Counted from the stretch's first letter, positions 24,508 through 33,296 are shown. The stretch: 64,000 nt of DNA from Pelomonas sp. Root1217 (GCF_001425705.1 NZ_LMDC01000030.1:237175-301174), one strand, 5' to 3'. Numbers and translations are program-made. The notes: generated by a model not told the origin, from the sequence alone.

Positions 24508-26098
24508 CACGCCGCGGATCGCTGGCCGCCACATAACCCTCGACACCCGGATCACCCAGCCGCCAGATGAACTGGCCGGCACCGAAGTCCTGGTAGCTGT
24601 CGTGGATGTCGCCGATCTCATGGCCGCGACCGCGCAGCGCCTCGATGGTGGCCGCCGGCATGTGCGGCTCGATGTTGATCGACAAGCCTTCGTTGAAACG
24701 CCAGCGCGGCGCATCGCAGGCGGCCTGCGGGTTCTGGCCATAGCAGAGCATGCGCACCAGCGTCTGCATGTGGCCCTGCGGCTGCATGTTGCCGCCCATC
24801 ACGCCGAAGCTCATCACGGGCGCGCCCTCCTGGGTCAGGAATGCCGGGATGATGGTGTGGAAGGGCCGCTTGCCCGGTGCGACCCGGTTGGGGTGGCCAG
24901 CCTCCAGCGTGAAGCAGTGGCCGCGGTTTTGCAGGCTGATGCCATAGCCCGGCAACACCAGGCCGGAGCCGAAGCCCATGTAGTTGCTCTGGATGAAGCT
25001 GACCATCATTCCGGATTCATCGGCCGCGGTCAGGTAGATGGTGCCGCCCTTGATGGGGTTGCCGGCACCGAAGACCTGGGCGCGCTGCGGGTCGATGAGT
25101 CTGGCGCGCGAAGCAAGATAGTCGGGATCGAGCAACTGCGCCGCGCTGACCGTCATCGCGCCGGGCTCGGCCACGTAGCGGTAGACGTCGGCAAAGGCCA
25201 GTTTCATCGCCTCGATCATCAGATGCTGGGCTTCGGGGCTGTCGCCCTCGTGCGCCGTCACATTGCAATGTTCCAGCAGGCCCAGCGCCATTTGTGCGGC
25301 GATGCCCTGGCCGTTGGGCGGGATCTCGTGCAACGTATGACCGGCGAAGTCCTTCGCCAGCGGCGTGACCCACTCAGGTTGGTAGGCCGCAAGATCGGCT
25401 TCAGTCAGTGCGCCGCCGGTTTCGCCCGCAAATCGAGCCAGAGCCTGTGCAATCTCGCCGCGGTAGAACGCCTGGCCCTTGGACTGGGCAATCAGCTTCA
25501 GGCTGCGCGCCGCCTCCTGAAAGCGGAACAGCTCGCCCACCTCGGGCGCTCGCCCATGCGGCAGAAAAGCCCGAGCAAAGCCGGGCTGCGAGGTGAGCTC
25601 GCTCAACGCCGCCGCCATGGCCCACTTGCCCTGCACGATCGACGGCACCGCGTAGCCGCGTTCGGCGATCTCGATGGCGGGCTGCAACAGGTCGGCGAAC
25701 GGCAGCTTGCCGAAGCGCTCGCTCAGCGCCATCCAGCCGCCCACTGCGCCGGGCACGGTCACCGAGCCCCAGCCGCGCCTGGGCATGACCTGCCCCCCGA
25801 AATACTCTGGCGTCCACGCGGCCGGCGCCGGGCCGGATGCGTTCAGCCCATGCAACTGCTGGCCGTCCCACAGGATGCAGAAAGCATCCGAGCCCAGGCC
25901 GTTGCTGCAGGGCTCCACCAGCGTCATGCAGGCGGCCGTCGCGATCGCCGCATCGACCGCGTTGCCGCCCGCCTGCAGCATGCGCAACCCGGCCTGGGCC
26001 GCCAGCGGATGCGAGGTCGAGACGATGTTGCGCGCGAACAGCGGGCTGCGCCGGCTTGGGTAGCCAGCGCTCCAGTCGAAGTGGGATGCGGTGTTCAT
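24485..26098 (-). CDS. ggt: Gamma-glutamyltransferase family protein
   Basis: The 537-residue protein has the Ntn-hydrolase architecture of gamma-glutamyltransferases. It opens with STSHPLAAQAGLRMLQAGGN and AVDAAIATAACMTLVEP. The cleavage region KGGTIYLTAADESG carries the candidate nucleophile threonine. The small subunit has GSGLVLPGYGISLQNRG and the conserved FGVMGGNMQPQGH. No signal peptide is obvious, so it may be cytoplasmic, unlike classical periplasmic enzymes. Start ATG 26098 is chosen over an ATG nine codons upstream because family similarity starts later. The substrate may be glutathione or another gamma-glutamyl amide. Confidence 0.88.
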   Translation of the reverse strand: MNTASHFDWSAGYPSRRSPLFARNIVSTSHPLAAQAGLRMLQAGGNAVDAAIATAACMTLVEPCSNGLGSDAFCILWDGQQLHGLNASGPAPAAWTPEYFGGQVMPRRGWGSVTVPGAVGGWMALSERFGKLPFADLLQPAIEIAERGYAVPSIVQGKWAMAAALSELTSQPGFARAFLPHGRAPEVGELFRFQEAARSLKLIAQSKGQAFYRGEIAQALARFAGETGGALTEADLAAYQPEWVTPLAKDFAGHTLHEIPPNGQGIAAQMALGLLEHCNVTAHEGDSPEAQHLMIEAMKLAFADVYRYVAEPGAMTVSAAQLLDPDYLASRARLIDPQRAQVFGAGNPIKGGTIYLTAADESGMMVSFIQSNYMGFGSGLVLPGYGISLQNRGHCFTLEAGHPNRVAPGKRPFHTIIPAFLTQEGAPVMSFGVMGGNMQPQGHMQTLVRMLCYGQNPQAACDAPRWRFNEGLSINIEPHMPAATIEALRGRGHEIGDIHDSYQDFGAGQFIWRLGDPGVEGYVAASDPRRDGAAVGY

Positions 26099-26220
26099 GG
26101 GCCCGATTCTGCCGGTGTAAGGCATTGCAACGGGGTCAACGACGCGGGACGAAGCGTCGTTGTCACCCCAAGCTTGCGCAAGCCGATCCGAAATCCCCGA
26201 ACCACCTTGGAGCCCTCAAG

Positions 26221-26505
26221 ATGAACACGCTGAAGACCACGATCGCCACTGCCCTCATCACGCTCGCTTCGGGCGTGGCCCTGGCCCAGACTCCGGCTGC
26301 CACGCCGGCCACCGCTGCGACGCCCGCCACGGCGGCAACACCCGCCACCAAGACTGCTGCGGCCACCGCTGCGACACCTGCTGTCGCCGCCACGCCGGCC
26401 GATGCAGCCAGCGCTGCCAAGCACGCGCCGAAGCACCATGCGAAGAAGCACGCTGCCGCCAAGACCGGCGACATGCCTGCCAAGACCGAAACCAAGACGC
26501 AGTAA
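26221..26505 (+). CDS. Small secreted Ala/Thr/Pro-rich protein
   Basis: The 94-residue product has a clear signal peptide (residues 1-22, ending ALA-Q). A mature part built of repeated TPATAA-type units follows, then a His/Lys-rich tail (KHAPKHHAKKHAAAKT). GGAG lies 8 bases before ATG 26221. An intrinsic terminator follows 20 bases after the stop, so this is a compact single-gene unit. Similar small proteins are common in Burkholderiales without known function. The His-rich tail could bind metal or polyanions (inference). Confidence 0.75.
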   Translation: MNTLKTTIATALITLASGVALAQTPAATPATAATPATAATPATKTAAATAATPAVAATPADAASAAKHAPKHHAKKHAAAKTGDMPAKTETKTQ

Positions 26506-26524
26506 GCGCATCAGCGCTCCGCGC

Positions 26525-26557
26525 AAGGCCGCAGCCCGCAATGGCTGCGGCCTTTTT
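26525..26557 (+). terminator. Intrinsic terminator
   Basis: A perfect 12-base stem (AAGGCCGCAGCC / GGCTGCGGCCTT) with a 6-base loop is followed by a run of T. It ends the small secreted protein transcript and could partly act on the opposite strand too. Confidence 0.9.
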
Positions 26558-26580
26558 GTTGCCGGTCAGCGACATCCTCT

Positions 26581-27663
26581 TCAAGGGGCCGTGGGCGCGA
26601 GCAGAGCGCGCGACGCGCTGACCCTGGCGTGGCGTCTCATGCCGATCCAGCACAGCAACCCGCCACCCAGCATGAGCGCGGTGCTGGGTTCAGGCACGGC
26701 GGCGACACCTCCCGGCCCGTACAGCGTGCCGGACCCGGACGTGATGGTGAAGTCGGGGACGGCCTGACCGCCGCTGTCGAACACCTCGATGCCCGTGAGT
26801 CTGGCGCTGCTGAGAAAGCTGACGTCCGCGCCACTGGCGCTCAGCAGGCCGGCGCTGGAACGCGGCAGCGTGGCAGCCCACAAGCTCAGCCCGATGTCCT
26901 GCGCGACGCCGAACACGATGGGCACGTCGAACGAGAAGCTCGTGCTGCCCGCCACCTTGACGCCATGCACCGGGTCGCCGCTCACCGCCATGCCGGGCAG
27001 TGCGGCCTGGAACGCGCCATTGGCATAGAACGACACCGCCCCGTCCTGCGCGCCCATGATGCGCAGCGCCAGCAGCGTCGGGCCGGTGCCAACCGAATAG
27101 CCGAACTCGATTTCGCTTTCGGTGCGGCCGACATTGAGGAAGGCGCCGTCGAGCGTGATGGTGGCGCGGTAGGTCCCGTTGCCATGACCGCCGCCCACGG
27201 TCAGCGCATCAATTTGCCGAGCGCCGGCCTGGGCGCCAGCGACCACGCTGTTGTCGGACGTGCCGCTGTAGCTCGAGACCACCCGCACGCCCAGGCTCCC
27301 GAAGCCGGCACGCGCCTGTGCATCGCCGGTGAAGCTGCGCGGGTCGGTGGGCGCGCCGAAGTTCACAGCCAGTGGGGCCGCCAGTTGCACCGAGCCGCTT
27401 CGCGCGCTTGCGCTGCGCGGCACGCCGGCCACGCCGCAAATCGAACCATCGGTCGGCAGCGCCAGTTCCAGCGTGCGGCCGAAGAGGGCCGAGCCGCTGT
27501 CCGGCGCAAAGGTGGAGCAACCGAAGGGATTGCCGTTGGCGCCGAAGCTCGAGCTGCCGCCCGCTGTCAGCACGTAGGCATCCAGTGCGCTGGTCGCAAG
27601 CGCAGCGCCTGGCAGCAGTGCGGCGAGCAGCGCCAGGCGGGGGAGTGACAAAGGCGTTCGCAT
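26581..27663 (-). CDS. PEP-CTERM sorting-domain protein
   Basis: The 360-residue exported protein has a signal peptide (residues 1-23). The body is Gly/Ser-rich and beta-strand-like. The C-terminal sorting signal has VPEPSTALMLGGGLL, a short transmembrane helix and the basic end MRRHAR. Proteins of this class are processed by an exosortase, usually in polysaccharide-producing bacteria. No exosortase gene is in the window. The body is not recognised beyond that. Confidence 0.88.
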   Translation of the reverse strand: MRTPLSLPRLALLAALLPGAALATSALDAYVLTAGGSSSFGANGNPFGCSTFAPDSGSALFGRTLELALPTDGSICGVAGVPRSASARSGSVQLAAPLAVNFGAPTDPRSFTGDAQARAGFGSLGVRVVSSYSGTSDNSVVAGAQAGARQIDALTVGGGHGNGTYRATITLDGAFLNVGRTESEIEFGYSVGTGPTLLALRIMGAQDGAVSFYANGAFQAALPGMAVSGDPVHGVKVAGSTSFSFDVPIVFGVAQDIGLSLWAATLPRSSAGLLSASGADVSFLSSARLTGIEVFDSGGQAVPDFTITSGSGTLYGPGGVAAVPEPSTALMLGGGLLCWIGMRRHARVSASRALLAPTAP

Positions 27664-27690
27664 GGGTAGGTCTCCGGTGATGATTCACAT

Positions 27691-28671
27691 CTAGTCAATC
27701 GTGATGCCGTGGCGTCGCAGCAGCGGCTTCCAGTCGCGCTGTTCCGCGGCGATGCGCGCGGCCAGGGCAAGGGGCGAAGACGAGGTCGGCGTCATGCCGG
27801 CTTGGGCGAAAACAGTCGCCACCACCGGATCGCTGATCGCGTTTTGCAGCACCTCAGCCAGCCCGGCGACCGTTTCCGGGGGCGTCGCGCCAGGGGCAAA
27901 GACGGCGAACCATTCCTTGACGATCAGGTCTGCTCGCCCCTGCTCCGCGAAGGCCGGCACATCGGGCAAATAGGCGCTGCGTGCCGGGCCGGAGGTGGCG
28001 AGCACGCGCACCCGGCCGGCCGCGTGGTGCTGGCGCAGCAGGCCTTCGGGCAAGACCAACGCGGCGATCTGCCCGCCGAGCAGGTCGTTCACCGCTGGCG
28101 GCCCGCCCGAGTAGGCGATGTGCTGCCATGTCACGTGGGTCTGGCCGAACAGCAGGACTTCGAGCAGGTGCGCCAGCGTGCCGGCGCCCGGTGAACCGAC
28201 GTTGGCAGTCGCCGGGTTGGCGCGCAGCCAGGCGATGAAGTCAGCCAGCGTCACCACGGTGGCCGGCACGGCGGGCCCCACGGCCAGCGCCAGCGTCATC
28301 TCGCAGGCGAGCGTGACCGGCCGCAGATCCACGTCCGGGTTGTAGGCCAGCCGGGTGTAAAGACTGGGGTAGACCGTGGCGATGGCGCCCTGGGCAACCA
28401 GCACAACCGAGCCATCGGCGGGTGCCGACTTCAACGCACTCACGCTCAATTGGCCGGCCGCGCCAGGGCGGTTGTCGACGATGGCGCGCCGCGTGGGCGA
28501 CAGGGCATCGGCCAGTGCGCGCGCCACCAGGTCTGGAATGCTGCCTGCCGGGCCGCTGCAGAGCAGCCGCAACACCCCGTCGGTTGCCGCTTGCGTCGGG
28601 TGCGCCAGCGGCAGCGCGCTCAGCGCCAGGCCGCCGCGCAGCGCGTGGCGGCGGGTGAGGCCGGCGGTCAT
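27691..28671 (-). CDS. Bug-family extracytoplasmic solute-binding protein
   Basis: The 326-residue protein has a Tat-like signal (TRRHALRGGLALSALPLA). It then has the Bug/TctC fold segments IVDNRPGAAGQLSVSALKSAPADG, YNPDVDLRPVT and the VGSPGAGTLAHLLEVLL region. Bug proteins bind small carboxylates or amides in the periplasm and are strongly expanded in Burkholderiales. The ligand cannot be predicted and no membrane permease is adjacent. Its start overlaps the methyltransferase stop by 4 bases, forming an unusual pair. Confidence 0.88.
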   Translation of the reverse strand: MTAGLTRRHALRGGLALSALPLAHPTQAATDGVLRLLCSGPAGSIPDLVARALADALSPTRRAIVDNRPGAAGQLSVSALKSAPADGSVVLVAQGAIATVYPSLYTRLAYNPDVDLRPVTLACEMTLALAVGPAVPATVVTLADFIAWLRANPATANVGSPGAGTLAHLLEVLLFGQTHVTWQHIAYSGGPPAVNDLLGGQIAALVLPEGLLRQHHAAGRVRVLATSGPARSAYLPDVPAFAEQGRADLIVKEWFAVFAPGATPPETVAGLAEVLQNAISDPVVATVFAQAGMTPTSSSPLALAARIAAEQRDWKPLLRRHGITID

Positions 28672-29543
28672 GCGGCGCCCTGGGGTTTGCGCGCCGCGGT
28701 CAGCAGCAGCTCGTTCGGGCCAGCCCAGCCGGATGACGAGCCGAAAACGGCCATCTGGCCGCGGATGTCGTCCCAGGCGGCCTGTGCGGCCCCGTCGTCG
28801 AGGCGGCTCAGGATCTGCAGCACAGGGCTGGCAGAGCTGCGCACGAAGGCGAGGTAGTCATCGACCGTCGGCATCCGAAAGACTGCGTCCATCGCAGTCG
28901 TCGCGACGTCGACGAAGCCGGCCTCGTGGAAAAGCGCGTCGAGCTGGCCGGGGCGCGAGAGGCTGAACAGGCTGCCGGGCATGCCGAGCTCTGCAGGGTC
29001 GAGCGCTGGCAGTCCGGCATGACGCCGCGCCGTCGCCAGAAGTGTTGCCACGCAGGGGTTACGCAGCGGGCCTGCGAACACCACCGTGCAGATGCGCCCG
29101 CCGGGGCGCAGCGCGCGGTGCATTTCGCGCAGGCCTTGCAACGGATCTGGGAAAAGCATCAGCCCGAGCCGGCTGACCGCCGCATCGAAGCTGTCTGGCT
29201 CGACCGGCAGCGCCTCGCCGTCGCCCACGCACCAACGCACCTGCGCAACGCCGGCGCGACTGGCCCTTTGCTGACCCAAGGCTACCAGAACAGGTGACAA
29301 ATCGACCGCGGTGACGGCGCCGGCGGGACCGACCCGCTCGGCCAGGTCCAGCGTCTGGTCGCCCGCGCCGGCAGCCACGTCCAACACGCGCCAGCCTGGC
29401 TGCACGTCGGCCATGGCGATCATGGCGTCCGTGGTCTGGCGCAGCCAGGCGCGAAGTGCCGGCGTATGCTTGTCCCAGCCCGCCGCAGCGGCGTCCCACT
29501 GGGTGCGCGCAGCGGCCTTGAATTCGGTTCCGGTTGCAGTCAT
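28668..29543 (-). CDS. SAM-dependent class I methyltransferase
   Basis: The 291-residue protein carries motif I VLDVAAGAGDQTLDLAERVG, an acidic residue ending strand 2 (AVDLSP), and the later GDGEALPVEPDSFDAAVSRL. This is the UbiE/Methyltransf_11 pattern. The substrate is unknown. It is divergent from a LysR regulator across 63 bases and co-transcribed with a Bug protein, so the regulator probably controls both. Confidence 0.88.
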   Translation of the reverse strand: MTATGTEFKAAARTQWDAAAAGWDKHTPALRAWLRQTTDAMIAMADVQPGWRVLDVAAGAGDQTLDLAERVGPAGAVTAVDLSPVLVALGQQRASRAGVAQVRWCVGDGEALPVEPDSFDAAVSRLGLMLFPDPLQGLREMHRALRPGGRICTVVFAGPLRNPCVATLLATARRHAGLPALDPAELGMPGSLFSLSRPGQLDALFHEAGFVDVATTAMDAVFRMPTVDDYLAFVRSSASPVLQILSRLDDGAAQAAWDDIRGQMAVFGSSSGWAGPNELLLTAARKPQGAA

Positions 29544-29606
29544 GCCTTCAGCCTACGGCTCGGCAAGCCTTCACGAAAGCCGCAAATCTGCAGAACGGGA
29601 GCCGCG

Positions 29607-30518
29607 ATGGCGCATAGCCCTCAGGACTTCGATTGGGACGATCTGAAGCACCTCTTGGCGGTGGCGCGCCACGGCAGCACCCTGGCGGCGGGCCGCGCAC
29701 TGGGGTTGGACCAGTCGACAGTGCAACGGCGCTTGACTCAGCTGGAGCGTCGCTTCGGGCTGCCGCTGGTGGAGCGCCAGCCCAGCGGCTACAGGTTGAC
29801 CGCGTTCGGCCAGGCGCTGTTGCCGCATGCCGAGCAGGTCGAGGAGGCGGTGGCCCGTTTCAAGCAGCAACTGACGAGCGCCACCGCGGAGGTTTCGGGT
29901 GTCATCCGCGTGACCTGCCCCGAGCCCATCGTTTACCGCATCACGCAGTCCAAGCTGCTTGAGCTATTCCGGGTCCGCCATCCGGCTCTGCAGGTGCACT
30001 TCGTCATGAGCGACAAGTACGTCGACCTGGCCGCAGGCGAGGCCGACGTGGCGCTGCGCTCGGGCGACACCGACGATGGCGCGCTGGTCGGTCGCAAGAT
30101 CGCCGATTCCGTCTGGGCGGTCTATGCCAGTGCGTCCTACATCGAGCGCCACGGCCGACCGAGCCGGGTGGAGGACCTGGCCGGACACGCCTTGGTCGGT
30201 TTTGATGACACGATGGCCAAGCACCGCATCGCCACCTGGTTGCGCCGGATCGCGCCGGACGCGGTGCTCGTCGCGCGCAGCACGAGCGTGCTTGGTCTGG
30301 TCTATTCGGCCAAGGCTGGCGTCGGCGTGGCGGCCCTGCCGACCGCTCTGGGCGATGCCGAGCCCGACCTTGTGCGGGTGATCGAGCCCGTGGCCGAGCT
30401 GACGCGCAATTGGCGCCTGCTGACCACGGCCGAGCTCAGGCGCACACCGCGTGTCGCCGCGTTCTTCGATTTCGTCGTCGCCGAAATCGAGACGCTTCGA
30501 CCTATCCTGACCGGGTGA
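29607..30518 (+). CDS. LysR-family transcriptional regulator
   Basis: The 303-residue protein has an N-terminal winged helix-turn-helix (residues 9-68; STLAAGRALGLDQSTVQRRL) and a C-terminal substrate-binding domain typical of LysR. GGGAG lies about 6 bases before ATG 29607. The open frame extends left into the divergent promoter region, but that part is not LysR-like. Divergence from the methyltransferase-Bug operon is the classic arrangement for a LysR controlling its neighbours. Confidence 0.9.
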   Translation: MAHSPQDFDWDDLKHLLAVARHGSTLAAGRALGLDQSTVQRRLTQLERRFGLPLVERQPSGYRLTAFGQALLPHAEQVEEAVARFKQQLTSATAEVSGVIRVTCPEPIVYRITQSKLLELFRVRHPALQVHFVMSDKYVDLAAGEADVALRSGDTDDGALVGRKIADSVWAVYASASYIERHGRPSRVEDLAGHALVGFDDTMAKHRIATWLRRIAPDAVLVARSTSVLGLVYSAKAGVGVAALPTALGDAEPDLVRVIEPVAELTRNWRLLTTAELRRTPRVAAFFDFVVAEIETLRPILTG

Positions 30519-30548
30519 CGCACGCACGCCTCGGCCAGGCTTTGGAGG

Positions 30549-31541
30549 TCAGCGGATCGGTGCCATCTCTCTCAGCGCCTTCACCGCGCCGGCGCCCATG
30601 GCCGCGCCAAAGCGCTTGGCCAGGCGCTCAGCCACGTTCTCGCGCGGCGTGTAGTCGATGACGTCCTCGGCCTTGACGACCTCGCGGGCCACATAGTCGA
30701 GGTTGCCGAAGTGGTCGGCCAAGCCCAGCTTGACGGCCTGCTCGCCGTTCCAGAACAGGCCCGAGAAGGTCTCCGGCGTCTCCTTGAGCCGCTTGCCGCG
30801 GCCTTCGCGCACCACGGCGATGAACTGCTGGTGGATCTGGTCCAGCATGGCTTGCGCGTAGGCGCGCTGCTTCGGAACCAGCGGACTGAACGGGTCCAGC
30901 ATGCCCTTGTTCTCGCCGGCGGTCAGCAGGCGGCGCTCGACGCCGACCTTGTCCATCAGGCCGGTGAAGCCAAAGCCATCCATCAGCACGCCGATGGAGC
31001 CGACGACCGAGGCCTTGTCGACATAGATCTCGTCGGCCGCTGCGGCGATGTAGTACGCGCCGGAGGCACACATCTCCTCGACGACGGCATAGACCGGCTT
31101 GTCGTACTGCTTCTTCAGCCGCTTGATCTCGTCATAGACGATGCCCGCCTGCACCGGGCTGCCGCCGGGCGAGTTGATGCGCAGCACGACAGCCTGGGCG
31201 CCAGCGTCTTTGAAAGCGTCCTTCAGCGCAGCCAGCAGTTGCTCGGCGCTGGCCTCGGTGTCGGCGGCGATCTCGCCACGCACCTCGACGAGGGCAGTGT
31301 GCGGCGCCGTCGTCGGCGTCACATGCCCGCCCTGCAGCCACAGGCTGTAGACCAGCAGGGCCGCGAGCAACAGCCAGAACAGCCGGAACACCGTGCGCCA
31401 GCGCCGCTCCAGCCGCCGCTCGCGCAGGAAGTCGCGCGCCAGCTGGGCCAGCAGCGTTTCGTTTTGCGGGGTGAGCTGTACCGGCACGCCGACGGGGTCG
31501 GGCATCGGGGGCGGCAGGGAATCGTCGGAGGTGCTGCTCAT
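30549..31541 (-). CDS. sppA: S49-family signal peptide peptidase SppA
   Basis: The 330-residue membrane-anchored serine protease degrades leftover signal peptides. One N-terminal transmembrane helix (about residues 50-70) is followed by the protease core with RINSPGGSPVQAGIVYDEIK. The nucleophile serine lies in EMCASGAYYIAAAADEIY, and the lysine lies downstream in the LLTAGENKGMLDPF region. It is the single-domain form found in Betaproteobacteria. Start ATG 31541 is taken because the upstream extension lacks similarity and overlaps the Rieske gene. Confidence 0.92.
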   Translation of the reverse strand: MSSTSDDSLPPPMPDPVGVPVQLTPQNETLLAQLARDFLRERRLERRWRTVFRLFWLLLAALLVYSLWLQGGHVTPTTAPHTALVEVRGEIAADTEASAEQLLAALKDAFKDAGAQAVVLRINSPGGSPVQAGIVYDEIKRLKKQYDKPVYAVVEEMCASGAYYIAAAADEIYVDKASVVGSIGVLMDGFGFTGLMDKVGVERRLLTAGENKGMLDPFSPLVPKQRAYAQAMLDQIHQQFIAVVREGRGKRLKETPETFSGLFWNGEQAVKLGLADHFGNLDYVAREVVKAEDVIDYTPRENVAERLAKRFGAAMGAGAVKALREMAPIR

Positions 31542-31542
31542 A

Positions 31543-31929
31543 TCAATCTTCAAAAGCGGGTTTGGTGTCGCGGGTCGGGTGCCAGTAGACCTCGCCGTCA
31601 CGCTCGGTCAGTTCGATCTTGGTCAGCCGCCCGCGGTTGCAAGGGCCCATCAGGCATTGGCCGGTCAGCGGGTCGTAGACGGCGCCATGGATGCTGCACA
31701 TGATGAAGCGCTTGTCGCTATCCAGGAACTCGCCTTCCTGCCAGTCCATCTCTGTAGGCACATGGGCGCAGCGGTTCAGATAGGCGACGGCCTTGCCATC
31801 GAAGCGCAGCGCGAAGGCGCGCACCGGCTCGCGCCACTGGATGACGTCGAAGCTGACGGCCTTGCCGCGTTCGGGCAACTCGGCCGACGCGCACAGGCGC
31901 TGCGGCGGCGCGACTTCGGGCTCAGGCAT
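31543..31929 (-). CDS. Rieske [2Fe-2S] domain protein
   Basis: The 128-residue soluble protein is little more than a Rieske domain. Cluster ligands are C54-x-H56 (CAH) and C78-x-x-H81 (CSIH), with the usual GAVYDPLTGQC and a Pro turn. It probably acts as a small ferredoxin-like electron carrier. It overlaps the HAD gene start-to-stop by 8 bases and is one base from sppA, so the three form an operon found in this order in many Burkholderiales. Confidence 0.9.
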   Translation of the reverse strand: MPEPEVAPPQRLCASAELPERGKAVSFDVIQWREPVRAFALRFDGKAVAYLNRCAHVPTEMDWQEGEFLDSDKRFIMCSIHGAVYDPLTGQCLMGPCNRGRLTKIELTERDGEVYWHPTRDTKPAFED

Positions 31930-32587
31930 GTGCGATCAGCCAGTCGTGCAGCTCGCGCGTCGAGTGCGCAACGAAGAGCGGCTTGAACTCGGCAAAGGTC
32001 TCGTGGTCATGCGCGCCAAAGCTGACCGCGACGCAGGGCACACCGGCATTCATGGCCAGCTGCAGGTCATGCGTCGTGTCGCCGATCATCAGCGTGCGCT
32101 CGGGCTCGGTGCCGAACTCCTTCATCAGCTCAAGCAGCATCTGGGGATGCGGCTTGGAGCGCGTCTGGTCGGCCGTGCGCGTGCCGTCGAACAGGTGGCC
32201 CAACTCACTCGAAGCCAGCACGCGGTCCAGGCCCGCGCGGTTCTTGCCGGTCGCCACGGCCAGCCAGTGGTGCCGCGCCTTCAAGGCTTCCAGCATCTCC
32301 AGCGTGCCTTCGAACAGCGAGAGTTCGTGCTCCGACGCGAGATAGTGGTGGCGGTAACGCAGGCCCAGCTCGGGGTAGCGCTCAGCGGCCAGGCCGGGCA
32401 CGGCATGCTCCAGAGCATCGCGCAGACCCAGGCCGATGACATAGCGGCAGTTCTCGAATCCGGGCTCGGGCAGGCCGATGTCGACAGCGGCGCGCTGGAT
32501 GCAGCGGGCGATCAACGCCGTGGAGTCGAACAGGGTGCCATCCCAGTCGAAGGCGATCAGGTCGAAGCGTTGGGGGCGGGTGGTCAT
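31922..32587 (-). CDS. HAD-family hydrolase, phosphoglycolate phosphatase-like
   Basis: The 221-residue protein has the HAD motifs DWDGTLFDST (Asp about 14 and 16) at the start, a VATGKNR motif II, and the late KPHPQMLL lysine and MIGDTTHDLQ acidic motif. It fits the phosphoglycolate phosphatase/beta-phosphoglucomutase-like subfamily. It is usually next to rluC, but here a hipBA module of about 2 kb lies between them. The longer frame upstream of ATG 32587 is not HAD-like. Confidence 0.9.
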   Translation of the reverse strand: MTTRPQRFDLIAFDWDGTLFDSTALIARCIQRAAVDIGLPEPGFENCRYVIGLGLRDALEHAVPGLAAERYPELGLRYRHHYLASEHELSLFEGTLEMLEALKARHHWLAVATGKNRAGLDRVLASSELGHLFDGTRTADQTRSKPHPQMLLELMKEFGTEPERTLMIGDTTHDLQLAMNAGVPCVAVSFGAHDHETFAEFKPLFVAHSTRELHDWLIAHA

Positions 32588-32713
32588 CGTGTGGATTGTC
32601 CAGGCTTGTCGCGCTTGCCGCGCAGCGAGGTAGCGCCAGCGGGGGTGGCGACACACAGAGGGACATCCTCGCTGCCGGTGGGCTGCACTGCTTTCTTGCG
32701 CTGATGAAAAACG

Positions 32714-32877
32714 TTCCTGCGTTCGTGAGAATTTCCCGCGAGGCTTTCGAGATCAACAATTCCTGGGTACTAAGGAATTTTTGTTCCTGCAACTTCGCCA
32801 CTGCAGTCGTTCCTACCTTCATAGGAATTCTTACAGACGGCGAAGCTTCAGTCATACAATTCCTACGAGAATAGGAA
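32714..32877 (+). promoter_or_regulatory. Operator array of the second hipBA module
   Basis: Four 18-base inverted repeats of the form TTCCT-N8-AGGAA precede hipB. They lie at 32860-32877 (TTCCTA-6-TAGGAA), 32810-32827 (same arms), 32760-32777 (TTCCT-8-AGGAA) and 32714-32731 (degenerate right arm). Centres are 50, 50 and 46 bases apart. The known Escherichia coli HipB operator, TATCC-N8-GGATA, has the same 18-base geometry. The copy nearest the gene also contains the Shine-Dalgarno AGGA (32873-32876). Confidence 0.8.
32831..32860 (+). promoter_or_regulatory. hipBA promoter
   Basis: TTACAG (32831-32836) and TACAAT (32855-32860) are 18 bases apart. The start point would fall inside the operator nearest the gene, while the second operator lies just upstream of the -35. 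HipB binding would block RNA polymerase directly. Confidence 0.55.
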
Positions 32878-32882
32878 CTTCT

Positions 32883-33296
32883 ATGCAAGTCCAAATCAAG
32901 TCCACCTCAGAGCTCGGAGAGATCATCCGATCAGTTCGCAAGGCCTCAGGCATCAGGATCGACGACGCGGCGGTCATGACCGGCGTCAGCAAACAGTTCG
33001 CCTCGGACGTAGAACACGGGAAGCCCACGGTCGAATTTGGCCGCGTGCTGCTGCTGCTTGCTGAACTCGGTATCGAACTGCGGGCCGACATTCCCGGTGA
33101 GGCGATGAAGGCTCTAGAGCAACTTCGCGCCAGAGGTGGTATCTCCACTGGCAAGGATCGATGGGCTCAGGTTTCCTCCAAGACGATGAGAGTCCACCGC
33201 GACGACGGGGTCCAGGCCGCAAGCAATACCTCAACAGAGACACTGGCCAAAGTACAGATCGGCCACGAAGCCCGAGACGAATCGACAGATGACTAA
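32883..33296 (+). CDS. hipB: HipB-type XRE antitoxin
   Basis: The 137-residue protein has a Cro/C1-type helix-turn-helix (about residues 12-65; RIDDAAVMTGVSKQFASDVE) followed by a disordered polar tail of about 60 residues, longer than in Escherichia coli HipB (88 residues). ATG 32883 has AGGA 6 bases upstream. The frame open to 32781 runs through operators and is rejected. It overlaps hipA by 8 bases. It should repress via the operator array and hold HipA inactive. Confidence 0.88.
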   Translation: MQVQIKSTSELGEIIRSVRKASGIRIDDAAVMTGVSKQFASDVEHGKPTVEFGRVLLLLAELGIELRADIPGEAMKALEQLRARGGISTGKDRWAQVSSKTMRVHRDDGVQAASNTSTETLAKVQIGHEARDESTDD

